16,148 nucleotides of DNA, taken from the NCBI GenBank assembly GCA_031284475.1, contig JAISZV010000326.1, positions 1 to 16,148 on the forward strand. Direction: 5' to 3'. Of the stretch, positions 7,557 through 13,758 are shown one piece after another (position 1 is the stretch's first letter; each line of letters begins with the position of its first letter). A program made the position numbers and the translations under genes. Under the pieces are notes generated by a model. The model made no database searches. It saw only the letters and a program-made list of their open reading frames with translations, and was not told the origin of the DNA. Source of the DNA: Proteiniphilum sp. Lineage in GTDB: Bacteria; Bacteroidota; Bacteroidia; Bacteroidales; Dysgonomonadaceae.

Positions 7557-8822
7557 TTATTCGGTTGTCCGGCGCAGCGGCATGGTCATGCACCTGGGGC
7601 CGCCGCCTCCGCGGGGAAGTTCCGAACCTTCGAGGGTGATCACACAATTGCCTGCGGAAGCAATATCCCATTGACCCTTGACTACGTCGGCGGCTTTTAC
7701 CACTTCAAACCCGTTCTTGTTCAGTTCTTCCAATGTGTGGATATTCCGTGCATAGGAGATTACCTTGCCGGGCGCGATAGCTAAGAAATTAGCGCCGCTG
7801 TGCCATTGCTCCCTCTCCTGATCCCAATCGTCGGCTTTTCCGCCGCATACAACCGGCGTCAGATCGACTCCCAGTTTTCGCAACAGGCTCAGAATACCGC
7901 TCGCTGAAGAGATCTTTGTCGTCTTGCCGTTGTCTATTTGCATATACACGGTTTGATAGGGAGAATCATCCATAATCAGCGGTTTGTAAACCATTGCCTT
8001 GTCGTTATCGAGCAGGGTAAATACCATGTCGAGGTGAATGAACGATTCGGGCGATTCCGGCAGTTGCTGCACGATGATATGCTTCTTTCCCGAACCGGTC
8101 TTGCAGAACTCCCGCACGAGCATATCTATACCCTGTGTGCTGGTTCTCACTCCGTTGCCGATCAGCAGGATGTCGTCTCTCACAACCAGAAGGTCGCCGC
8201 CTTCCATCTTTACGGAAGGGTTGTTTTGCGACAAATCATAGCTGTTCACCACATTCCCGTTAAAAAAGAGACCGCTTTTGAAGATAGCCTCCATGATCAG
8301 CGATTCCCGTATGCGGACGGTATTGGCCATCTTGCAAACCAGCACATTATTCCCGATTACAGCCGAGGGGTCGCGCGTGAAATAATAGTTGTAGAGCGGT
8401 CTCAATGCGTAGTACTCATCACGCAGGAAATCGGTCAGCGTATCTACCCTGAGGGGAAGTCCCTCTATCAGTACCTTTGCGAGGATGGGAGCGGTAAGTT
8501 CCATCAGGTAATCGATATACTCCGTTGCCTGTTCCGTGGCGCATATTTTACAGAGCAGATCATTTTTCAGACGCTCATGTTCCAATACCTTTATCAGCAG
8601 ATCCGATACTTCATACACATCCGACGTTTTTTTCAACACAGCCAGCAGTTGGTCGTATTCCCTCCTGGCAATGGAAAGGTTCAGTATATCGCTGTATAAA
8701 GCTCTTTGTGCATGCCGGGGAGTCATGTTTTCCACTTCGGCGCCGGGATAATGAATCAGTACGGCTTCCAGTTTTCCGGTCTCCGACTGGATTTGCAGGG
8801 TGCATTTCTTGTTTTCGGTCAT
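7557..8822 (-). CDS. arcA: Arginine deiminase
   Basis: A 421-aa protein of normal family length that hydrolyses L-arginine to citrulline and ammonia in the cytoplasm. The catalytic set is visible: D151 in FTRDPS, E207 in MEGGD, H263 and D265 in HLDMVF, a WHSGAN block (340-345), and the nucleophile C411 in GGGGPRCM near the C-terminus. The deiminase pathway usually also needs ornithine carbamoyltransferase and carbamate kinase to yield ATP; neither is in this window, so this is an orphan gene locally. It may serve acid resistance, nitrogen supply or arginine breakdown with partners elsewhere. It diverges from lacI with an exact -7 element on its own strand and ends exactly where the HAD gene ends. 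Confidence 0.96.
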   Translation of the reverse strand: MTENKKCTLQIQSETGKLEAVLIHYPGAEVENMTPRHAQRALYSDILNLSIARREYDQLLAVLKKTSDVYEVSDLLIKVLEHERLKNDLLCKICATEQATEYIDYLMELTAPILAKVLIEGLPLRVDTLTDFLRDEYYALRPLYNYYFTRDPSAVIGNNVLVCKMANTVRIRESLIMEAIFKSGLFFNGNVVNSYDLSQNNPSVKMEGGDLLVVRDDILLIGNGVRTSTQGIDMLVREFCKTGSGKKHIIVQQLPESPESFIHLDMVFTLLDNDKAMVYKPLIMDDSPYQTVYMQIDNGKTTKISSASGILSLLRKLGVDLTPVVCGGKADDWDQEREQWHSGANFLAIAPGKVISYARNIHTLEELNKNGFEVVKAADVVKGQWDIASAGNCVITLEGSELPRGGGGPRCMTMPLRRTTE

Positions 8823-8844
8823 AACAGTAAGTTAATTATTAAAA

Positions 8845-8852
8845 CAAAAGTA
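8845..8852 (-). promoter_or_regulatory. -7 promoter element of arcA
   Basis: The minus strand reads TACTTTTG, an exact TAnnTTTG match, placing the start point near 8838 and leaving a leader of about 16 nt before ATG 8822. The upstream stretch is purine-rich on this strand and shows no clear -33 TTTG. Confidence 0.55.
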
Positions 8853-8862
8853 GATAATATCT

Positions 8863-8894
8863 GTTGCTTTTTTCTCTTTTTTTCTCTATTTTTG
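8863..8894 (+). promoter_or_regulatory. Promoter of the LacI-family regulator
   Basis: TATTTTTG at 8887-8894 is an exact -7 match and GTTG at 8863-8866 lies 20 bp upstream as a -33 element, with a pyrimidine-only spacer. The start point would be near 8901, leaving a leader of about 12 nt before ATG 8913. This promoter also argues against any start codon upstream of 8913. Confidence 0.6.
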
Positions 8895-8912
8895 GACAAT
8901 TATATTTTTACA

Positions 8913-9923
8913 ATGGGACAAATTACCCTGAAAGATATTGCCCAGGCGCTCAATCTCTCTCCATCCACCGTTTCGAGAGCGATGAAGAACCATCCTGCTA
9001 TCAGCGAGGATACGAGAAAGATTGTGCAGAAATATGCGGAGGAGCACAGGTATAAACCCAATATACTGGCCTTGCAACTGCGTACGAACAGGAATAATAC
9101 TATCGGCGTAATTGTACCCGAAATTGTGCATTATTTCTTCTCCACAGTGCTTTCAGGTATTCAGGAGGAAGCGGAGAGCGAAGGTTATAAACTGCTCTTC
9201 TGCCACTCGCAGGAAGATTATGAGCGGGAAGTGAAAAGCGTGGAAACCCTGCTCGACGCCAGGGTATGCGGAATTTTGGCTTCACAATCGAAAGAAACAA
9301 AGGAATACGGCCATTTCCAGGAAATTATCGACAATAATATTTACCTTGTCTTTTTTGACCGGATATGCACGGGTATCAATACCGATAAAGTGGTGGTGGA
9401 TGACTACGCGGGCGCCTTTAAAGCGGTTGAATATCTGATAGGGACGGGGTGCGAACGAATTGCTTTCCTCGGTTCCCATCCATCGATGCCTATCGCCAAT
9501 AACCGGAGAATGGGCTATGAAGATGCGTTGCGGAAGCATAAGCTGCCTATCCTGAAAGAGATGAACAGGGTATGCGATACGGTTAAACTGGCAAGAGAGG
9601 TTGTGCCCGGAATGTTGCAACTCAAACCCTGTCCGGATGCTTTTTTCTGCATCAACGACGAGGTGGCCGCCTATTGTATGCAAATGGCGAAATCAGCTGG
9701 TTTCAAAATACCGGAGGATATCTCCGTATGCGGCTTTACCAACAGTTATATCACAGATGTAACGGATCCCACATTGACCACGGTAGACCAGCATGGTTTC
9801 GAGATAGGAAAAGCGGCTGCACGATTGCTTATTAACCGTATTGAAGGCAAAGAAACCAAACCGGGTATCGTTAGCCGGTTGATCAAGACCGACTTAGTGA
9901 TTAAAGGCTCAACGAGAAAATAG
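8913..9923 (+). CDS. LacI-family transcriptional regulator
   Basis: A 336-aa protein from ATG 8913. The reading frame is open much further upstream, into the arcA gene, but the helix-turn-helix begins at residue 4 (ITLKDIAQALNLSPSTVSRAM) exactly as in LacI proteins, and the promoter lies at 8863-8894. The hinge helix is seen in YKPNILALQLR (residues about 48-58), then the periplasmic-binding-protein-like sensor domain with TIGVIVPEI, GILASQSK, RIAFLGSHP, PDAFFCINDEVA and the closing ISVCGFTNS and LTTVDQ blocks. Such regulators usually repress sugar genes until a sugar ligand binds. The next gene is a sugar-type MFS transporter, so control of that gene and perhaps of the GH13 amylase is the likely job. 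The ligand is unknown. Confidence 0.94.
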   Translation: MGQITLKDIAQALNLSPSTVSRAMKNHPAISEDTRKIVQKYAEEHRYKPNILALQLRTNRNNTIGVIVPEIVHYFFSTVLSGIQEEAESEGYKLLFCHSQEDYEREVKSVETLLDARVCGILASQSKETKEYGHFQEIIDNNIYLVFFDRICTGINTDKVVVDDYAGAFKAVEYLIGTGCERIAFLGSHPSMPIANNRRMGYEDALRKHKLPILKEMNRVCDTVKLAREVVPGMLQLKPCPDAFFCINDEVAAYCMQMAKSAGFKIPEDISVCGFTNSYITDVTDPTLTTVDQHGFEIGKAAARLLINRIEGKETKPGIVSRLIKTDLVIKGSTRK

Positions 9924-10050
9924 TTATTAATTCATGTTACGCAAAGTCATGTCTTTTGTGTCAAGGCTCACATATGGGAATAGTCGAGGCTCGATTACGG
10001 GAATACTCAAGGCTACGAAAACGGTAAGACTGCGTAACATGAGTTATTAA
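9922..10050. mobile_element. MITE-like element (9931-10041) with 9-bp flanking direct repeats
   Basis: TCATGTTACGCA (9932-9943) is the exact reverse complement of TGCGTAACATGA (10031-10042). Outside these arms AGTTATTAA occurs as a direct repeat at 9922-9930 and 10042-10050, overlapping the right arm by one base. Removing one copy and the element leaves a seamless lacI end and downstream spacer, as expected after insertion with a target-site duplication. The interior has no reading frame of useful length; it holds three 23-bp repeats. Size, inverted ends and duplication fit a miniature inverted-repeat transposable element mobilised by a transposase elsewhere. The left copy includes the last two bases of the lacI TAG stop, so lacI is preserved. 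The parent family is unknown. Confidence 0.6.
9961..10029 (+). repeat. Three tandem 23-bp degenerate repeats inside the MITE-like element
   Basis: Units at 9961-9983, 9984-10006 and 10007-10029 each begin TCAAGGCT or TCGAGGCT and have a G/A-rich end (GGGAATA, GGGAATA, GGTAAGA). Units 1 and 2 agree at 17 of 23 positions; unit 3 is more diverged. The units are directly joined without spacers. Confidence 0.55.
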
Positions 10051-10152
10051 ACATTATATTGATTAAGAAATGAGATAATTGACAGTCAGATACCTGAAAT
10101 CTTACTCGATATAAACTCTATTCAATAGTAATTCAATTCATAATTTTACAAC

Positions 10153-11682
10153 ATGAAGAAAAGGCGTTTATCTTTTTGGGAGATATGGAACATGAGTTTC
10201 GGCTTTTTGGGTATTCAATTCGGTTTTGCATTGCAGAACGCAAACGTGAGCCGTATTTTTGAGACCCTCGGCGCAAAGGTGGAAGATATACCCATCCTAT
10301 GGATTGCGGCTCCCATCACCGGATTGATTATACAGCCCATTATCGGGCATTTGAGCGACAAAACCTGGAACCGTTTCGGACGGCGGCGGCCCTATTTTAT
10401 GATAGGCGCTGTCTTTACTACGCTGGCGCTGTTCTTTATGCCCAATTCTCCCTCTCTCTGGATCGCAGCAGGAATGTTGTGGATCATGGACGCCTCCATC
10501 AATATCTCGATGGAACCGTTCAGAGCGTTTGTCGGCGATAACCTTCCCACCGAACAGCGGACAAAGGGTTTCGCCATGCAGAGTTTCTTTATCGGTACCG
10601 GGGCGGTAGTGGCTTCCGCATTACCCTATATGCTGACTAACTGGTTCCGCGTTTCAAATATAGCCGGAGAGGGAGTGGTTCCCTTGTCCGTAAAGTTATC
10701 ATTTTATATAGGCGGCGTAGTATTGCTTGCTTCGGTGCTTTATACCGTTTTCACATCGAAGGAGTATTCCCCGGAAGAGTTGATTGCTTTTGAGGAAGAG
10801 AAAGAGAGGGCAACCGGCGTAAAGACGATGGCGAAAGCGCCGGTAACGCCGTCGCAATTCTTAAAGAACGGGGCAGTGTGGACTCTCATAGGCCTTGCCG
10901 CTACTTTTCTGATCATGTTTACCGGGCTGGGCGATCAAAATAAACAGCTTTATATTGTGGGAGGACTGTTGCTCGTTTTCGGCGTTGTACTTATCATCTT
11001 CGGGCTTATCAAAGGAAAGCCGGACGAACCGACCGGACTGGCGGGGATCATGAACGATCTGTTGCATATGCCGAGGACGATGGGACAACTCGCTGTCGTG
11101 CAATTCTTCTCCTGGCTTGCATTCTATGCTATGTGGATATATACCGTGCAGGCCATTACGCAACATGTGTACGGTACTACCGATTCCACATCGGCATTGT
11201 ATAATCAGGGAGCCAACTGGGTAGGGGTGTTGTTTGCCGTGTATAATGCCGTTTCGGCCGTAACTGCTTTCCTCCTGCCCGTGATTGCCAGGCAGATAGG
11301 CCGGAAAGCAACCCATGCAATAGCGCTTACATTGGGAGGGATTTCCTTTATTTCGCTTTACTTTATCAAAGATCCCGTCATGTTGCTTATCCCGATGATA
11401 GGGGTGGGTTTCGCCTGGAGCAGCATTCTCTCAATGCCTTATGCGATTCTTACCGGTGCGCTGCCGGCCGGTAAGATGGGCACCTATATGGGGATATTCA
11501 ATTTCTTTATCGTGATACCTCAGATTCTGGCGGCCAGCATACTTGGTTCTATTACCCGCGACTTGTTCCACAGACAGGTGATCCTGACGATGACGCTTGC
11601 CGGTTGTTCCCTTATACTGGGAGGCCTCTCCGTCCTTTTCGTACAGGATAAGGACGATGTGTACCGGTTGGCGAGGAGATGA
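10153..11682 (+). CDS. MFS sugar transporter (GPH/SLC45-like)
   Basis: A 509-aa polytopic inner-membrane protein. The signature [16 protein letters not shown] (65-80) between membrane segments 2 and 3 is the major-facilitator loop motif in the form seen in sucrose/maltose-type and glycoside-cation symporters. I count about 12 core membrane segments plus two extra ones in the central loop (around 240-262 and 267-290), preceded by a charged cytoplasmic stretch ([15 protein letters not shown]). Bacteroidetes maltose/alpha-glucan loci often carry such a transporter beside a LacI regulator, and a GH13 amylase lies in the same segment, so maltose or maltooligosaccharide uptake is the best inference. 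Substrate is not shown by sequence. The 229-bp gap to lacI holds the MITE-like element. Confidence 0.9.
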   Translation: MKKRRLSFWEIWNMSFGFLGIQFGFALQNANVSRIFETLGAKVEDIPILWIAAPITGLIIQPIIGHLSDKTWNRFGRRRPYFMIGAVFTTLALFFMPNSPSLWIAAGMLWIMDASINISMEPFRAFVGDNLPTEQRTKGFAMQSFFIGTGAVVASALPYMLTNWFRVSNIAGEGVVPLSVKLSFYIGGVVLLASVLYTVFTSKEYSPEELIAFEEEKERATGVKTMAKAPVTPSQFLKNGAVWTLIGLAATFLIMFTGLGDQNKQLYIVGGLLLVFGVVLIIFGLIKGKPDEPTGLAGIMNDLLHMPRTMGQLAVVQFFSWLAFYAMWIYTVQAITQHVYGTTDSTSALYNQGANWVGVLFAVYNAVSAVTAFLLPVIARQIGRKATHAIALTLGGISFISLYFIKDPVMLLIPMIGVGFAWSSILSMPYAILTGALPAGKMGTYMGIFNFFIVIPQILAASILGSITRDLFHRQVILTMTLAGCSLILGGLSVLFVQDKDDVYRLARR

Positions 11683-11749
11683 TTAATAATGTGCCAATGT
11701 GACTAATAAGATAATGAGGGAGATGGGAAAGCGGAAATATAATATATAT

Positions 11750-13012
11750 ATGTATAGGAGAAAAAGAAGAAAAACGATTCAGGCGGTTGTCTGTTCGCTG
11801 CTGGCGCTCGGCATTGTTTCATGCGGATTAAAAAAAGAGGAACAACAGATTGATACGGACTCCCGGAAAGAGTGTGTATATGAATACGGTATATGTGTCG
11901 ATTCCCTGAATGTAGTCCGTTACGAGATCAGGCGAGGGGATTATCTCGCTTCTATTTTGTCCGGCCTGGGATTTACGGCTACTGAGGCCGAAAAGATAAT
12001 AGAAGCCGTATCGCCGTTTTATCCTCCTTCAAGATTGCAGGCCGGAAATTCGTATGCCGCAATCACATCGCAGGATTCGACGCAGGCTGTCAGGTATGTT
12101 GTATTTGAGAAATCGCGTACCGATTATACCGTAGTGGATCTGACTGCGGACACCCCGGCTGTATATGATTATACAAAACCCGTTACCCTGAAACGAGAAT
12201 ATGCCGAAGGAACAATCACCTCTTCCATGTGGAACGCGATTATCGATACCGGCGCGCCTGCTTTACTGGCCCTTAAACTCTCGGATGTGTATGCCTGGCA
12301 GATCGATTTCTTCGACGTGAAAGAGGGCGATTCGTTTCGTTTAATGTATGATGTAGCTTATATCGACGATACCACTATGGTGGGGATATCTTCTATCGAA
12401 GGGGCTGTTTTCACTCATCAGGACAGGAATTTCCGGGCGATCCCGTTTCAACAGGACTCTGTTATGGAGTTTTTTGACGAGAGCGGCAATAGCTTGCGGA
12501 AAACATTCTTGAAAGCGCCGCTTGATTTCTTCCGCATTACCTCGAAGTTTTCCAACTCCCGCTTTCATCCCGTATTGAAACGCTACCGGGCGCATCACGG
12601 CGTGGATTATGCCGCACCGGTGGGTACGCCCGTCAAGACCATCGGCGACGGGGTAGTGGTTGAGAAAGGATTTCAACAAGGCGGGGCGGGGAATTTTCTG
12701 AAGGTCAAACACAATTCTGCCTATACGACTACTTATATGCACCTGAGCCGTTTTGCCAAGGGGATTGAGAAAGGAAGCCCGGTGAAGCAGGGCGATGTGA
12801 TCGCTTATGTGGGATCTACCGGCTTATCGACCGGGCCTCATCTCGATTTTCGTGTACATAAGAACAACCAGCCTGTTAATCCGCTTACCGTTGAGTCGCC
12901 TCCCTGCCTGCCGGTGAGGCCCGAACTGATGGATAGCTTTACGCTCGTGCAGGACAGGGTGATGTTCCGGTTAGACAGCTTACGGATGGCAAGGCGGAGG
13001 CTTGGCGGATAA
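11750..13012 (+). CDS. M23-family peptidoglycan endopeptidase lipoprotein, MepM-like
   Basis: From ATG 11750 the protein is 420 aa and starts with a basic, hydrophobic lipoprotein signal (MYRRKRRKTIQAVVCSLLAL, then GIVSC, lipidation at C25). Earlier in-frame starts (GTG 11699, ATG 11714, ATG 11723) would place extra residues before the signal. Residues about 45-130 form an OapA/LysM-like domain (YEIRRGDYLASILSGLGF), as in MepM. The peptidase domain spans about 260-382: H282 and D286 in AHHGVDY, H331 in YMHLS, H364 in GPHLDFR. The last motif is normally HxH; here its second histidine is Asp366, a Zn-ligand change. The family cuts peptide cross-links in peptidoglycan to allow growth. It sits 67 nt after the MFS gene but is probably not functionally linked to it. 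Confidence 0.9.
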   Translation: MYRRKRRKTIQAVVCSLLALGIVSCGLKKEEQQIDTDSRKECVYEYGICVDSLNVVRYEIRRGDYLASILSGLGFTATEAEKIIEAVSPFYPPSRLQAGNSYAAITSQDSTQAVRYVVFEKSRTDYTVVDLTADTPAVYDYTKPVTLKREYAEGTITSSMWNAIIDTGAPALLALKLSDVYAWQIDFFDVKEGDSFRLMYDVAYIDDTTMVGISSIEGAVFTHQDRNFRAIPFQQDSVMEFFDESGNSLRKTFLKAPLDFFRITSKFSNSRFHPVLKRYRAHHGVDYAAPVGTPVKTIGDGVVVEKGFQQGGAGNFLKVKHNSAYTTTYMHLSRFAKGIEKGSPVKQGDVIAYVGSTGLSTGPHLDFRVHKNNQPVNPLTVESPPCLPVRPELMDSFTLVQDRVMFRLDSLRMARRRLGG

Positions 13013-13031
13013 ATCCGCAGGAATAATAGAT

Positions 13032-13079
13032 ATGACAAGCTATGATACATTCATGAAGTCAATAAATAATATAGAATGA
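13032..13079 (+). pseudogene. Possible remnant of an antitoxin gene
   Basis: A 15-codon frame, MTSYDTFMKSINNIE, ends with a TGA that overlaps the ATG of the toxin remnant (ATGA), the usual coupling at an antitoxin-toxin junction. It begins only 20 bp after the M23 stop codon, so most of an antitoxin gene would have been lost. The peptide is too short to assign to a family; the call rests on position and overlap only. Confidence 0.3.
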
Positions 13080-13351
13080 AAGAGCTTTGTTATAGCGCAA
13101 AAGCAAAGAAAGACCTTAAAAAGTACAGAAATAATCCTACTAAAATGAGAAAGTTGTACCAGGTATTAGAAATGCTTATGAATGAAATTGAATAGCCCAA
13201 AACATTTAGACCTCATAAACTAACCGGACAATATAAAGGTTGCATGGAATGTCATTTAGAGGAAGATTTTCTTCTTATTTGGATAGATGACAATACCGAT
13301 ACAACTGAACTTCTTAGGATTAGTACACATTCGGACCTATTCAAACAATAA
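13076..13351 (+). pseudogene. YafQ/RelE-type toxin gene with an in-frame amber stop
   Basis: Translation gives 39 codons (MKELCYSAKAKKDLKKYRNN...), a TAG at 13193-13195, then 51 more codons in the same frame with the family's conserved second half: FRPHKLTGQYKGCMECHLEE, DFLLIWIDD, LLRISTHSDLF. Read through, the protein would be 91 aa, the normal length for YafQ-like mRNA endonucleases that cleave mRNA on the ribosome. The C-terminal THSDLF keeps the histidine position known to be catalytic in YafQ. The only lesion is one codon, so either the gene is freshly inactivated, or the base is an error. It is clearly more AT-rich than its neighbours, in keeping with a mobile origin. Confidence 0.75.
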
Positions 13352-13358
13352 TTGATTC

Positions 13359-13485
13359 AAAAGCCTGCCGCCTTTTTCTGAAATCCCCGCTTGCTTTCTC
13401 ATAAAAGCCCGCCGCCTTTTCCTCAAAAGCTCGCCGGCTTTTCTCTAAAAGCTCGCCGGCTTTTTTAAAAAGCAGGCGGGCTTTT
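13359..13485. repeat. Tandem 22-bp hairpin repeats between convergent genes, possible bidirectional terminator array
   Basis: Five contiguous units begin at 13359, 13381, 13403, 13425 and 13447 at an exact 22-bp period. Units 4 and 5 share the identical core AAAAGCTCGCCGGCTTTT; units 1 and 3 are variants and unit 2 is the most decayed. Each good unit is an imperfect palindrome, A-tract, GC core, T-tract, which is the shape of a bidirectional terminator. A sixth unit at 13467-13485 is inverted and can pair with unit 5 over 19 positions with two non-Watson-Crick pairs. The period is not a multiple of three and no reading frame crosses the block. It lies between the toxin remnant and the amylase side. 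Confidence 0.7.
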
Positions 13486-13506
13486 GGGGTATCGTTCGGA
13501 AAAGGG

Positions 13507-13710
13507 TTATTTTGCTTTTTCGTACTTAAGCGTGGAGAGCATTTCTCTCAAGTAGACGATCGGACGGGATGTAACTTTACCGCCTTTGATTCCGGATGAT
13601 ACCGCCTTACGGTATTGCGCCCGGTTTAAAGAAAACCGTATCTCATTTTCCCTGAGACGGCACGTTATGTTGCTCCGGACGGCGCGGATATACCCCCGAA
13701 GCCGGCTCAA
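13507..13710 (-). CDS. Doubtful small ORF downstream of the amylase gene
   Basis: A 67-codon frame that must use TTG as its start; it is very basic (SRLRGYIRAVRSNITCRLRE at the start, LREMLSTLKYEKAK at the end) and matches no family I know. It lies in the same frame as the amylase gene, 16 codons beyond that gene's TAA, and its first codons lie inside a long inverted repeat. It could be a decayed gene fragment or chance. I see nothing else in the stretch 13486-13758 apart from the hairpin. Confidence 0.22.
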   Translation of the reverse strand: MSRLRGYIRAVRSNITCRLRENEIRFSLNRAQYRKAVSSGIKGGKVTSRPIVYLREMLSTLKYEKAK

Positions 13711-13747
13711 TCTTCTTGCGAAAGAGGTATGATTGAGCCGTTTCGGG
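13695..13747. repeat. Long inverted repeat just after the amylase stop codon
   Basis: CGGCTCAATC (13703-13712) pairs perfectly with GATTGAGCCG (13731-13740), extended outward after a small internal bulge by CCCGAA (13695-13700) with TTCGGG (13742-13747); the loop is 18 nt. It begins about 10 nt beyond the amylase stop on the minus strand. It may end or protect the amylase transcript, but no T tract follows on that strand. Confidence 0.5.
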
Positions 13748-13758
13748 CAGCGCGGGTA

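Noticed and set aside
7938..8699. 253-codon open frame on the plus strand
   Set aside because: It is fully antisense to arcA, whose catalytic motifs are complete; the antisense product has no recognisable domain.
8706..8912. N-terminal extension of the LacI protein into the arcA region
   Set aside because: The frame is open, but the helix-turn-helix and promoter positions show that translation starts at 8913.
9961..10029. CRISPR-like short repeats
   Set aside because: Units are contiguous and degenerate with no unique spacers, and no cas gene is present.
10118..10128. Palindrome CTATTCAATAG upstream of the MFS gene as a LacI operator
   Set aside because: It lacks the central CG usual in LacI-family operators, is AT-rich and short, and has no second copy that I noticed near lacI or the amylase gene.
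10141..10148. TAATTTTA as a -7 promoter element of the MFS gene
   Set aside because: It ends 4 bp before the start codon, so the start point would fall at or inside the coding region; a real promoter must lie elsewhere or expression comes from lacI.
13359..13485. CRISPR array or coding repeat protein
   Set aside because: The 22-bp units have no spacers, and the period is not a multiple of three with stops in the frames, so neither explanation works.
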